DNA of 64,000 nt from JABWCQ01 sp964587105 (GTDB taxonomy: Bacteria > Electryoneota > RPQS01): the NCBI GenBank assembly GCA_964587105.1, contig CAZPKG010000001.1:124001-188000 (forward strand). Direction: 5' to 3'. A program made the position numbers and the translations under genes. Of this stretch, positions 17,701-26,972 are shown one piece after another (within the stretch, counting starts at the first letter, position 1; the number at the start of each line of letters is the position of its first letter). The notes under the pieces were generated by a model. That model had not been told where the DNA came from. It did no database searches and saw only the letters and a list, made by a program, of their open reading frames with translations.

Positions 17701-20700
17701 CGTATCTCGTGGGACGCGGCGAGTGGTTCTCCTGCCAGCTACGTGATTATCGAAAACGGCGACAGTGTCGCCTCGACCACTAACTTGCACTTCGAGTATG
17801 TGCCTGCAGGTGGGCCGGGAACGTATGATATCAGTGTGGCATCGTATTCAGCGTTTTGCGGTACGGGTACACCCTCAGCCCCGGTCGCAATTATTTTGTT
17901 CGCGCAACCCACGCCGGTAAGCGGGCTGACTGCTTCAAGCAATCGTTGTGACGGCGTGCAGTTGGCGTGGAATACCTACACAGGTATCAATGACGGCTTC
18001 ATTATTTATCGCAACGGCGTACTGGTCACGACGACCGCGGCTGATGCAGTTGGATATTTTGACGCGGCGGCCGGTCTGGGAGCAAATCACTATGCCGTGA
18101 TCACACTCTCGAATTTGACGGGCTGTGCCGAGTCTGATTCGGCGACGGCAAACGGTGCGGTTCTTCCGCTCCCCACCGTTCCGACCAACGTTGCGGCGAC
18201 CGATACGTCGTGCGCCGATGTGTTTGTGACTTGGACGGCTTCCAGCGGCACTCTCGATGGGTATATTGTCTATCGCGGCGGAGTTCAAATCGCGACTGTG
18301 AATGCACCGGCTACGAGCTATACTGATACAGGTATTTCTGGTGGCACGACGGCGGCTTATACAGTGGCTGCATTTGATGACATTTGCGGCACCTCAAGCC
18401 AATCGACCGGCGATAACGGCACGCGCCTGCAAGGGCCGGCGGCGCCGACGGGTGTTGTCGCGTCTGACAATAGCTGTACTCAAGTTGACATAACTTGGAA
18501 CACGGCTCCGGGTGACGTGACCGAGTATCGAGTCTATCGTAGCGGCGTGTTCATTGGCTCTGTGACACCTCCGACTACTTCATTTACGGACGCGATTGCG
18601 ACAGGGACGTTTGCTTACACTGTTACGGCGTTCAGCACGAACTGTGGAGAGACGGCTCAATCCGTTGCAGATGACGGAACCCGTCTGCCGCAAATGGGAC
18701 AGGTGACCGGCGTAACGGCGTCTGTTGACAGTTGCCAAGGGATTCTGGTGACGTGGGCGGCGCATTTGGGCGCAGTTAGCTACCGCATTTCTCGTGATGC
18801 TTCATTTATCGCTGAAGTCAATGCACCGACGCTTCAGTATTTCGACAACACGGTGGCTGAAGGCGTTACGCACAGCTATACCGTGGCAGCGGTTAATCCG
18901 TGCAATACGGGTGTTGAGTCTGGGGCGGCTGTGGGTTCGCGCGCTTCGACGCCATCGCAAGTGACGGGTTTGACCGCGTCAACTAACTTGGTCAGCCAGG
19001 TTTGTTTGAGCTGGACAGACGTGACAGGTGAACTTAGCTATCATATCTACCGTGACGCCGTTCTGATTGCTACAAACGGCGCGGATGACGTTGACTACTG
19101 TGATATTACAGCTACACCGGGCACGACATACACTTATACCGTTGCGGCCGCGAATGTTTGTGGCGAAGGCACTCTCTCCGTCGGCGCGCAAGGTTCGGCA
19201 GTGTTCAGCCTCGGTCAAGTGACAGGATTGGCCGCGACCACGACCGATTGTGCGCAGATTTGCCTGACGTGGACGGATATTTCTAATGAGACCGGTTACG
19301 AAATTTTGCGTAACGGCACGACACTGGCAACGGTCGGCGCAGGAGTGGTTACCTATTGCGACTTAACACCCGCTCCGGGTGAGTGTTTCACATATGTGGT
19401 CCGAGGCTTTAACATCGGCGGCAACGGTCCGCTTTCGGCTGAAGTTCAGGGTTGCCGTCGGAGTATCCCGACTCAGGTGACGGGACTTACGACGACGAGT
19501 ACGAATTGCAATGCGGTCGTGTTGAACTGGAACGACGCGACAGATGAAGATCGCTATGACGTCTATCGAGACGGCGGATTGTTGGTTCAAAACGTCGGCG
19601 CGCTGACTTATACTGATAACTCGGCTGTGGCCGGAGTTGTGTATGCATACACGATTTTGGCTGTCAACGCCTGTGGCAATGCGCCGCAGAGCGTTGCCGT
19701 AAACGGCGTTCGTGCAATGACCCCGCCGCCGGTTACCGGCGGAGTCGCCTCGATAGACGTTTGTAACCAGATTGGCTTGAATTGGTCGGATCAACTCTCG
19801 GAACTTGGCTATCGCATTTATCGTGACGGTAACTTCCTGACTCCGATTGCAACGGTCAATGCGAATACGACCATCTATGTTGACGCGAATATTACCGGCT
19901 CACATACCTATAATATCCGCGCATTCAATGATTGCGGCAACGGCGACCTGAGTGCTGACATTGTCGGCCTCGGTTTGACCACCCCGGGTATTGCTACGAA
20001 CGTGGCAGCGGTTGAAAACTGCGGCGACGTTACGGTCACATGGACAGCGCCGAATACGACTCCGATTACAGAGTACCGTATTTTGCGCAACGGCGTTCAG
20101 GTCGGCGTTGTATCGGCTCCGGCGACGACGTATCAAGACTTGAATCTTCCGGCGGGAAGCTACAACTACCGCGTGGTGACAGCGAACCAGTGCGGAGCGG
20201 GCACGCAATCGGCGCAGAGCAACGGCGTGACGGTTATCCCCACTCTGGTGCAAGTTCCGACCTTTACCGCGACCGCCAGCCCGTGCTTCTGTATCGACGT
20301 GACATGGGGCAACGTGGCCAATGAAGACGGTTACTATCTCTATTGTGACGGCGTGATTGTGGATACGTTGGGTGCGAACGTGACCTCGACAAACTACTGT
20401 CCTGCAGATACGCAGTCTTGCGTCGTGCAAGTAGCGGCGTTCAATGCGTGCGAAATCGGACCGTTGTCGGTTGGAAATTCGGTTACTCCGAATACATATC
20501 CGGCGATGGTCAGCGGATTCTCGGCAAGCGAAAATATTTGTGACCGCGTGCGCTTGACTTGGAATGCATATAACCAGCCGGGCGTAACGAGACTGAAGAT
20601 TCGTCGCGACGGCGTGGCGATCGCAACTCTGTTGTCGGGCAACACGTCGTTTGAACAGCTTGGTTTGTGGCCGCAGAGCGTTTACAGCATCACAGCCTTG

Positions 20701-23181
20701 CGCGTGTGCGCCGCCGGCGATACGATTGAAGCTCCGCTTGCGATTGACAATGGCCGGACGGCTCCGACGCCTGCTGCTCCAACGCAGATGGCTGCATCGG
20801 ATGACGGCTGTGGTATCGTAACGGTGACATTTACGTTCGCAAATGTGGATGGTCAAGACTCGGTGATGGTGAAGCGCAATGGCGTTATCATTGCCCGTCT
20901 TGCGGGTGGCGTGGCAAACGTGCAGCGATCATTTGTTGATACCAGCCCGCTGGGTGTGACGGCGACCTATGAAGTCTGCCCGGTTTCGAATTTGTGCGGT
21001 CAGGGCGGATGTGCCAGCGATCTGGGCCAAGCGGCTCCGACGGCAGGTCTTGTAACCGACGTGACGGCAACAACCGATCGTTGTACTTCGATTATCGTCA
21101 GTTGGACCGGAACGCAGTTCGCTTTGAACTATCAGGTTCGTCGAAATGGAACGCTGATCGCCACCGTGCCGCAAGGACAGTTTTCCCATACGGACAACGT
21201 CTCGACCGGCGTGGTGAATACCTATACTGTAACGGCTACAAACGCGTGCGGAAGCGGACCGCAGTCACAACCTGCGCAAGGTTCGACGATTCCGTTGCCG
21301 CCTGTTCCGACCGGAGTTTCGGCTTCAGACGGTTTGTGCAACCAGGTTGTTGTGACCTGGAATGAGATCGGCGTTGCGACGGGTTATGAAGTGTGGCGCA
21401 ACAACGCGCTCTTGGCCGAAGTGCCGGGCGGTGTTGAAGTGTACACGGACCTTGCCGTGACACCGGGAACGACTTACAACTATCAAGTGCGCGGCGTTAA
21501 CCAGTGCGGCAGCGGCAACTTGTCGGCAGCAACGACAGGTTTCTCGGCGCAAGTGATTACAACTGTCACAAACGTCGTAGCGACGACGAATTTGAATGAC
21601 CGCGTCCGCATCACGTGGAACAACGTTCCGCAAGAAACGGGCTATCAGATTCTGCGCGGCTTCCCGGCGGAAGTGATTGCAACGGTCGGCATTGACGTGA
21701 CCAGCTACAATGACTTCTCGGCAGCTCCGGGTGAAGAGTATGAATACCGCGTGCGGGCATTTAACGGTTGCGGCGAAGGCGAAATGTCCGTCGTGACATA
21801 CGGATACCGCGTGCCGGTAGATCCCATTCCGTTCGGCGTCATAACCGTTACTGAAGAGTTGTTCGGCTGTTTGTCGGCGGTAGCGCAGGATATGGATAAC
21901 GACGGCGACGCGGACGTTGTGGCCGCCGGTATGTTTGCGGACAAAGTAGTGTGGTACGAGAATACGGGCACGTGGGATTACATTCCTCACGTCGTGGTCG
22001 AGAACTGGGATGGCGCGCGCTCGGTTGCGGTCGGCGATATTGACGACGACGGCGACATAGACATCGCGGCTGTGGCGCAGTTTGCCGATCAGCTGGTGTG
22101 GTTCCGCCACAATGCCAACGGCACATATACGACCTTCGTCATTGCGAATAATTACGACGGCGCGCGTGACGTGTCCATTGTGGACCTTGACCGCGACGGC
22201 GACAAGGACCTCGTGACGGCAGCCTGCGACGCGAACGATATTTCTTGGTGGCGTAATAACGGTACGGAAACATTTACCCGCGTCGTGGTGGATAATAACT
22301 TCATTGGCGCGCGCACCGTGGAAGTCAAGGATATCGGCGGCGACAACGATTGGGACATTCTGGCGTCGGCCTACGAAGGTGGAATGCTGGCGTGGTACTC
22401 AAACAACGGTACACAGACGTTTACGCGCAACGTGCTGATGTCTGACGTGTATGGCGCGTCGTATATCAGCGCGGCCCGCTTGAACAGTGATAACGTGCTG
22501 GATATCTACTTCTGCGTCGCGCAACAGCCGATGATCGGATGGATTGACGGCGCAACGCAAACATTCCATGAAGTGACGACGTTGGTTCCGTTCCCGCGCG
22601 AAATGGACGCGGTGGACATGGATCAGGATAATCGCGCGGATCTCTTGCTGGCGGCCAACGAGAACCAGGAAATTTCGTGGTGGCGCAATACAGACAACCG
22701 TTTCTATCGCAATCCGATTACGACTACTCTGACGCAGGCGTCCGTGGTACATGGTGGTGACTTTGACAACGACGGCGACAATGACGTGTTGGGCGCAGGC
22801 GAAGGCACCATCAAGATTTGGCTGTCGGCACTGTCGGACGATACGCATGAATCCGAACTTATCATTCCGCAGGATGACGGAACCGACAAGCCGACCTATA
22901 GCCAGTCGATCGTTCCGTTGAACTACGAACTGTCGGCGAACTACCCGAACCCGTTCAATCCGATGACGCAAATTCGGTTCGGTTTGCCGGAAGCACAGAA
23001 TGTCAAGCTGACGGTGTATGACGTGACCGGTCGTGAAGTCGCCCGATTGGTGGACGGCTCGTTCGGAGCGGGTTACCATACCGTGACGTTTGATGCGACG
23101 AATCTGGCCAGCGGATTGTATCTGTATCGCATCGAAGCGGGTGACTTCGTGTCGAGCCGCAAGATGATCTTGATGAAGTAA
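14773..23181 (+). CDS. Giant exported protein: ~25 FN3-like repeats, FG-GAP/VCBS block, C-terminal sorting domain
   Basis: 2802 residues. A signal peptide (MKFKTLLFAGCILLVSGLANA) is followed by a ~140-residue unique region and then, by my count, 25 fibronectin type III-like repeats of ~83-100 residues (residues ~165-2355). A typical unit runs VTGLTAS...C..V.L.W......Y.V.RNG..IATV....TSF.D.....G..Y.YTV.A.N.CG.G..S. Most units carry one Cys before the B strand and one in the F-G region, which would form a disulfide in each repeat. Residues ~2357-2693 hold about seven FG-GAP/VCBS-type repeats with calcium-loop motifs such as DMDNDGDAD, DIDDDGDID, DLDRDGDKD and DFDNDGDND. Residues ~2716-2802 are the sorting domain (NYPNPFNPMTQIRF ... 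DVTGREVARL ... KMILMK). Start ATG follows GGAGG. It is probably a surface adhesin or matrix protein; ligand unknown. Confidence 0.93.
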   Translation: MKFKTLLFAGCILLVSGLANAQFNATLYDFNGELTDACTGGTPYPDNAVTIEIFWDDNASGPDPTDEQPVVGDGFAECNFNSFLINGEQFGLPGTFYTDPLFTISTVTPQPSLYWLRICDNANGIMWISDTVRILNGLNDYDFGGLFTCHDSTCGGCTNPTTVLGFQATDVSCSQVSMTWNAYPADQDVDSLFIYRTNDQTLVTRLARTATSFNYTNAPDGTFNYYIKARKICAAPADTSFSTAASDFGTRVAAAIPPADTSFTAFPHPTQCGAVILQWRVPTSLATIDSFSVFLNGVLYDRTGPGLPNQQQRDTVFTGLSGVQNYTVSGWSEECGNGVQTIARQATAAQPPAQVTGLTASTGLCSVNLAWTAVPGATSYIVRRNGSQIGTPVTNSFSDATATVNTVFAYTVSAVNTSFPAACQEGAQSTSANGSRIGTPLAPTSVVASDSTFCTHVAISWTDNSSDESGFVVRRDGATIVTTAAGVTSFNDSLATAGNHNYDVAATNTCGTSTFATVNVGSKKAVPTTPTGLLATDNLPTHVRVTWNAIIRETNMRVLRNGVLLATIPADSVGYNDLTAVAGQVYAYSVLGFNECGDGAVSNVDSGRVLASLNAPTNILATDNLCDRVTVTWTDNNSAPQETSHSILRDGVIVGNVGANITTFDDFTGTPGVVYAYNVQAEGTGGPAIGVTPDNGKRRAAPAAPVIAADSVDCETVYVSFTRAADSDSTIFFLDGVQSVHSTSASGALSIALNDDAVHVLTAQSANACGRGTATTGINVQRDQTPTGILNLAGTSTDCNTIQVTWTSPVDATSFDMYMDGVPQGNVAATVPQPVTLISGNGPATRQIYFISRNACGVGDTSNVINVSVQQAPTAPTNVAASDTSCALVYVTWTASSGDVDGYTVLEGANVVGSTGPGVTTFSYDPGNSDVHQYTVFAFSTTCGNSASAGPDAGNKVAQPGVPTNLTFANNSCDSIRISWDAASGSPASYVIIENGDSVASTTNLHFEYVPAGGPGTYDISVASYSAFCGTGTPSAPVAIILFAQPTPVSGLTASSNRCDGVQLAWNTYTGINDGFIIYRNGVLVTTTAADAVGYFDAAAGLGANHYAVITLSNLTGCAESDSATANGAVLPLPTVPTNVAATDTSCADVFVTWTASSGTLDGYIVYRGGVQIATVNAPATSYTDTGISGGTTAAYTVAAFDDICGTSSQSTGDNGTRLQGPAAPTGVVASDNSCTQVDITWNTAPGDVTEYRVYRSGVFIGSVTPPTTSFTDAIATGTFAYTVTAFSTNCGETAQSVADDGTRLPQMGQVTGVTASVDSCQGILVTWAAHLGAVSYRISRDASFIAEVNAPTLQYFDNTVAEGVTHSYTVAAVNPCNTGVESGAAVGSRASTPSQVTGLTASTNLVSQVCLSWTDVTGELSYHIYRDAVLIATNGADDVDYCDITATPGTTYTYTVAAANVCGEGTLSVGAQGSAVFSLGQVTGLAATTTDCAQICLTWTDISNETGYEILRNGTTLATVGAGVVTYCDLTPAPGECFTYVVRGFNIGGNGPLSAEVQGCRRSIPTQVTGLTTTSTNCNAVVLNWNDATDEDRYDVYRDGGLLVQNVGALTYTDNSAVAGVVYAYTILAVNACGNAPQSVAVNGVRAMTPPPVTGGVASIDVCNQIGLNWSDQLSELGYRIYRDGNFLTPIATVNANTTIYVDANITGSHTYNIRAFNDCGNGDLSADIVGLGLTTPGIATNVAAVENCGDVTVTWTAPNTTPITEYRILRNGVQVGVVSAPATTYQDLNLPAGSYNYRVVTANQCGAGTQSAQSNGVTVIPTLVQVPTFTATASPCFCIDVTWGNVANEDGYYLYCDGVIVDTLGANVTSTNYCPADTQSCVVQVAAFNACEIGPLSVGNSVTPNTYPAMVSGFSASENICDRVRLTWNAYNQPGVTRLKIRRDGVAIATLLSGNTSFEQLGLWPQSVYSITALRVCAAGDTIEAPLAIDNGRTAPTPAAPTQMAASDDGCGIVTVTFTFANVDGQDSVMVKRNGVIIARLAGGVANVQRSFVDTSPLGVTATYEVCPVSNLCGQGGCASDLGQAAPTAGLVTDVTATTDRCTSIIVSWTGTQFALNYQVRRNGTLIATVPQGQFSHTDNVSTGVVNTYTVTATNACGSGPQSQPAQGSTIPLPPVPTGVSASDGLCNQVVVTWNEIGVATGYEVWRNNALLAEVPGGVEVYTDLAVTPGTTYNYQVRGVNQCGSGNLSAATTGFSAQVITTVTNVVATTNLNDRVRITWNNVPQETGYQILRGFPAEVIATVGIDVTSYNDFSAAPGEEYEYRVRAFNGCGEGEMSVVTYGYRVPVDPIPFGVITVTEELFGCLSAVAQDMDNDGDADVVAAGMFADKVVWYENTGTWDYIPHVVVENWDGARSVAVGDIDDDGDIDIAAVAQFADQLVWFRHNANGTYTTFVIANNYDGARDVSIVDLDRDGDKDLVTAACDANDISWWRNNGTETFTRVVVDNNFIGARTVEVKDIGGDNDWDILASAYEGGMLAWYSNNGTQTFTRNVLMSDVYGASYISAARLNSDNVLDIYFCVAQQPMIGWIDGATQTFHEVTTLVPFPREMDAVDMDQDNRADLLLAANENQEISWWRNTDNRFYRNPITTTLTQASVVHGGDFDNDGDNDVLGAGEGTIKIWLSALSDDTHESELIIPQDDGTDKPTYSQSIVPLNYELSANYPNPFNPMTQIRFGLPEAQNVKLTVYDVTGREVARLVDGSFGAGYHTVTFDATNLASGLYLYRIEAGDFVSSRKMILMK

Positions 23182-23214
23182 TGCGAACCCGCGCAACGGT
23201 TTGCATCTGAAATA

Positions 23215-23247
23215 CACAAAGCGACGGAGTTACTCCGTCGCTTTGTG
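23215..23247 (+). terminator. Long hairpin after the giant FN3 gene
   Basis: A perfect 15-bp stem (23215-23229 with 23233-23247) with a 3-nt loop. The T content is inside the right arm (CTTTGTG) and no T-tract follows, so it may act as a terminator or mRNA 3'-end stabiliser. Confidence 0.65.
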
Positions 23248-23302
23248 CTCGTAATATGTGGTACTGCTACTGTCACTTCAACCGGAATTACCGGAGCACA
23301 AT

Positions 23303-25324
23303 ATGTCTGAAGCGTTAGATCGTCTGAGTATTAACACGGTGCGTGGTTTAGCAATTGACGCGGTTCAAGCGGCGAACTCGGGGCATCCTGGATTGCCGCT
23401 TGGAGCCGCAGTGATGGGCTACACGATTTTTCAGAAGCATCTGCGGCATAATCCGCTTGATCCGGCTTGGGTGAATCGAGATCGATTTGTTCTGTCGGCG
23501 GGACATGGTTGCGCGCTGTTGTATTCGTTGCTGCATTTGACAGGTTACGATTTGCCGATGGAGCAACTTAAGAAATTTCGTCAATGGGACAGCATCACGC
23601 CGGGGCATCCAGAGTTAGGGATGACGCCGGGCGTGGAAGCGACGACTGGTCCGCTTGGTCAAGGCGTCGGAAATATCGTGGGGATCGCAATAGCGCGCGA
23701 AATGCTGGCAGCGATGTTCAATCGAGAAGGGCACGACGTTATCAATTTCCGCGTGTTTGGAATTTGTTCCGACGGCGATTTGATGGAAGGAGTGGCGGCG
23801 GAAGCAGCTTCGCTTGCGGGCCATCTCGGACTTGGATCGATTGTCATGCTTTATGACGATAATCACATCACGATTGACGGTTCAACTGAGATTGCGTTCA
23901 CTGAAGACGTCGGCGTGCGATTTGAAAGCTACGGCTGGCAAGTTTTAGCGTGCGACGGGATGAACGCAGACGAAGTGGATCAAGCCATTCGCGAGGGGAT
24001 TGCCGAGAGCGAGCGACCGACGTTGATTCGCTGCCGAACGCAGATTGGCTATGGTTCTCCGAACCGCGCAGGCACTTCGAAGGTGCATGGCGCGCCGCTG
24101 GGTGATGAAGAGTTGTCTTTGACCAAAAAAGCGCTCAGCTTGCCTGAGAACGAGAAATTCTATGTTGCTTCGGAAGTTTTCAAGTATATGGGCGCGGCGC
24201 GGCAATCGGGCGCGGAACGTCAGGCGGCTTGGCAGAGTTCATTAGAAAAATCGTTTGCGGCGAATGCTGGATTGCAGCATCTGTGGCAGCAATTTTGGTC
24301 ACGCAGACTGCCGGAAAATTGGGCCGACAAGCTTCCGACGTGGAAAACAACGGATAAGCCGATTGCCACGCGCAAGGCCTCGGAGATGTGTTTACATGCG
24401 GTGACAGAATTGCCGTGGATCGTCGGCGGCAGCGCGGACTTGGTGGAATCGAATCTCACTTATCTTGAAGGCAAGGGTGATTTTCAGCGCGATCATCATG
24501 CGGGCCGCAATATTCGATTCGGGATTCGTGAGCACGGCATGGGTGCGATCCTGAACGGACTGGCTGCCAGCGCGCCATTCATCGCGTTTGGCGCTACGTT
24601 CATGAATTTTCTCGATTACATGAAACCGTCAGTGAGAATCGCGGCATTGTCGCATTTGCCGGTGCTGTATATTTTCACACATGACAGCATTGGCTTGGGC
24701 GAAGACGGCCCGACGCACCAGCCTATTGAGCACTTGACGCACATGCGCGCTACGCCGAACTTGTGGACCATGCGGCCGGCTGATGCGAATGAAACCGCGC
24801 AGTGCTACCGAGTAGCGCTCGAGCGTACGGATGGGCCGGTGGCGCTGTGTTTGACGCGCCAGGCGTTGCCGATTCTTGAGTACCCAGGCGAACGGTTGCC
24901 GGTTGAGTTGGGCGCCTATGTTCTCGCGGAAGCGAAGAACGAAAAGCCGGAGATAATCCTCATGGCGAGCGGAAGTGAAGTGGAGATTGCGTTGGGCGCC
25001 AAGTCGATGCTGGAACAGGAAGGGATTGCGACGCGCGTCGTATCCGTGCCGTGCGTAGAACTGTTCGACAAGCAGCCGCAAGCCTATCGCGAGCAGGTGT
25101 TGCCGGGCAATGTGCGCGCGCGCGTTGCAGTTGAGGCGGGCGCTACGTTGGGCTGGTGGAAATATATCGGGCTTGACGGCGACGTGGTGGGACTCGATCG
25201 GTTTGGTGCGTCTGCTCCCGCAAAGACTTTATATGAGAAATTCGGATTGACTGCCGAGAATGTCGCACGCCGCGCGATGTCGGTGCGTGAGCGCGCGCGC
25301 TCTGCTGAGGGAGTCTTGAAATGA
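23303..25324 (+). CDS. tkt: Transketolase
   Basis: 673 residues. It transfers two-carbon ketol units between sugar phosphates in the non-oxidative pentose phosphate pathway, using thiamine diphosphate. The N-terminal PP domain has ANSGHPGLPLGAAVMGY and SDGDLMEGVAAEAAS with the NH of the ThDP/Mg motif (DDNHITIDG). The Pyr domain has FGIREHGMGAILNG and HDSIGLGEDGPTHQPIEHL. ATG 23303 follows CCGGAG and matches the family N-terminus (LSINTVRGLAIDAVQAANSGHPG); the ATG at 23258 adds an unlikely leader. The gene overlaps rpiB by 4 bp (ATGA). Confidence 0.97.
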   Translation: MSEALDRLSINTVRGLAIDAVQAANSGHPGLPLGAAVMGYTIFQKHLRHNPLDPAWVNRDRFVLSAGHGCALLYSLLHLTGYDLPMEQLKKFRQWDSITPGHPELGMTPGVEATTGPLGQGVGNIVGIAIAREMLAAMFNREGHDVINFRVFGICSDGDLMEGVAAEAASLAGHLGLGSIVMLYDDNHITIDGSTEIAFTEDVGVRFESYGWQVLACDGMNADEVDQAIREGIAESERPTLIRCRTQIGYGSPNRAGTSKVHGAPLGDEELSLTKKALSLPENEKFYVASEVFKYMGAARQSGAERQAAWQSSLEKSFAANAGLQHLWQQFWSRRLPENWADKLPTWKTTDKPIATRKASEMCLHAVTELPWIVGGSADLVESNLTYLEGKGDFQRDHHAGRNIRFGIREHGMGAILNGLAASAPFIAFGATFMNFLDYMKPSVRIAALSHLPVLYIFTHDSIGLGEDGPTHQPIEHLTHMRATPNLWTMRPADANETAQCYRVALERTDGPVALCLTRQALPILEYPGERLPVELGAYVLAEAKNEKPEIILMASGSEVEIALGAKSMLEQEGIATRVVSVPCVELFDKQPQAYREQVLPGNVRARVAVEAGATLGWWKYIGLDGDVVGLDRFGASAPAKTLYEKFGLTAENVARRAMSVRERARSAEGVLK

Positions 25325-25770
25325 AACTTGCAGTTGGAAGCGATCATGCGGGATTCGAACTCAAGAAAGAATTGGTAGATTGGCTGACTGCGCAAGGACA
25401 CGTCGTCGTGGACGTGGGCACGCACTCAACGGAAGCCGCCGACTATCCCGATTTTGCACAGAAAGTCGGTCACGAAGTAACCGAGCGACGCGCTGAACGC
25501 GGAATCATCGTATGCGGTAGTGGAGTGGGCGCGTGTGTGGCGGCGAACAAAATGAAGGGCATTCGCGCAGGAATGTGCCACGACACGTTTTCAGCCCGGC
25601 AGGGAGTGGAAGACGACGATATGAACACGCTGTGTTTGGGCGCGCGAATCATCGGAGGAGAACTCGCGCGCGAAGTGTTGAAGGCCTTTCTGAATGCGAA
25701 ATTCTCAGGTCTCGAACGGCATCAACGTCGATTGAACAAAGTCCTCGCCATTGAGGCTGCCGGAAAGTAA
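25321..25770 (+). CDS. rpiB: Ribose 5-phosphate isomerase B
   Basis: 149 residues, the usual length of the RpiB/LacAB family. It interconverts ribose 5-phosphate and ribulose 5-phosphate. The active-site parts are visible: GSDHAG at residues 6-11 and CGSGVG with Cys65, the base in E. coli-type RpiB, then the DDDMNTLCLGARI segment. It overlaps tkt by 4 bp and is followed 26 bp later by tal, so tkt, rpiB and tal form an operon. Confidence 0.96.
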   Translation: MKLAVGSDHAGFELKKELVDWLTAQGHVVVDVGTHSTEAADYPDFAQKVGHEVTERRAERGIIVCGSGVGACVAANKMKGIRAGMCHDTFSARQGVEDDDMNTLCLGARIIGGELAREVLKAFLNAKFSGLERHQRRLNKVLAIEAAGK

Positions 25771-25796
25771 GCGAACGAACAATTTAGGAGATAAAA

Positions 25797-26897
25797 ATGA
25801 GTCATCCGATTATGAAGGCCACGCTCGACTTAGGGCAGTCGTTGTGGCTTGATTACATCAGTCGGGAGTTGATGGACTCCGGCGGTCTTGAGCGACACGT
25901 TGCGGAAGGGCTGCGGGGTATGACCTCAAATCCGACTATTTTTGAGAAGGCGATTTCCGGAAGCGCGGACTATGATAACGACATTCGCAAAGGGATCGCG
26001 AGCGATCTGTCAGCCGGCGACGTGTTTGAGAATCTGGCCGTTTCTGACGTGGCGCGTGCATGCAACATGCTGTCGGGAGTGTACCACGATTCACAGGGCG
26101 TGGACGGCTATGTCAGTTTAGAAGTTTCGCCGACGCTCGCGCATGACACAAAAGGAACCGTGAAGGAAGCGCTGCGCTTGTGGGAGCGCGTGAACCGTCC
26201 GAACTTAATGATCAAAGTTCCCGGCACGTCGGCGGGGATTCCTGCCGTTCTGGAACTCCTGACGCGTGGAGTGAATGTAAATATTACGTTACTGTTTACA
26301 TTGGACCAGTACAAGCAGGTGCTTGAGACATACATTCAAGCTCTGGAAGCGCGCCATGCCGCTGGACAAAATCTCGCTCAAATGGCGTCAGTTGCGAGTT
26401 TCTTCATCAGCCGAATTGATTCAGTGGCCGACGCGCAGCTTGAAAAACTGGGACGCAAAGACTTGATGGCTAAGGGTGCGATTGCGAACGCCTGTTTGGC
26501 TTACAAGCACTTTCAAAATGTCACCGCCTCGCCACGCTGGCAAAAGCTTGCACAGGCCGGCGCGCGCGTCCAAAGACCACTCTGGGCATCAACATCAACC
26601 AAGAATCCCGAGTACTCAGATGTACTCTATATCGAAGAACTGATCGCGGATCATACCGTGAATACCGTCCCGCCGCAAACGCTGTCGGCATTTAAGGATC
26701 ACGGCAAGCCCGCTCTGAAGCTGCTGAAGAACATGGAAACGGCGGACAAGACTCTGACGGAAATGAAAAGCCTCGGAGTTGACATTGACAAGATTGCCTT
26801 CGATTTGATTGAAGACGGCGTGGTCAAATTTGCTCAGTCGTTCGACGCGATGCTTGGCGCAATTAGTTCAAAGCTGAAAGCCGGCGCGACGGCATAG
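25797..26897 (+). CDS. tal: Transaldolase
   Basis: 366 residues, the long transaldolase type. It moves dihydroxyacetone units between sugar phosphates and yields erythrose 4-phosphate, the substrate of the shikimate operon further on. Family motifs are GMTSNPTIFEKAI (residues 41-53) and the Schiff-base lysine K140 in NLMIKVPGT; VNVNITLLFTLDQY follows. ATG 25797 is preceded by AGGAG. It is last in the tkt-rpiB-tal operon and ends at a bidirectional terminator. Confidence 0.96.
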   Translation: MSHPIMKATLDLGQSLWLDYISRELMDSGGLERHVAEGLRGMTSNPTIFEKAISGSADYDNDIRKGIASDLSAGDVFENLAVSDVARACNMLSGVYHDSQGVDGYVSLEVSPTLAHDTKGTVKEALRLWERVNRPNLMIKVPGTSAGIPAVLELLTRGVNVNITLLFTLDQYKQVLETYIQALEARHAAGQNLAQMASVASFFISRIDSVADAQLEKLGRKDLMAKGAIANACLAYKHFQNVTASPRWQKLAQAGARVQRPLWASTSTKNPEYSDVLYIEELIADHTVNTVPPQTLSAFKDHGKPALKLLKNMETADKTLTEMKSLGVDIDKIAFDLIEDGVVKFAQSFDAMLGAISSKLKAGATA

Positions 26898-26920
26898 CAG
26901 TATTTCAAATTGAAAACTAA

Positions 26921-26955
26921 AAAGCGGCAGACCGGAATGGCCTGCCGCTTTATTT
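26921..26955. terminator. Bidirectional terminator between tal and the carbonic anhydrase gene
   Basis: AAAGCGGCAG (26921-26930) pairs with CTGCCGCTTT (26942-26951), followed by ATTTTG on the + side and preceded by A-rich sequence for the - side. Confidence 0.8.
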
Positions 26956-26972
26956 TGCGATCTTTAGTGCAC

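Noticed and set aside
19900..20856. Long open frame of 318 codons on the - strand within the giant FN3 gene, and similar ones at 21325-22110 and 22399-23217
   Set aside because: They are antisense to a clearly coding repeat protein, have Arg/His-rich composition typical of complementary-frame translation, and lack ribosome-binding sites or domains.
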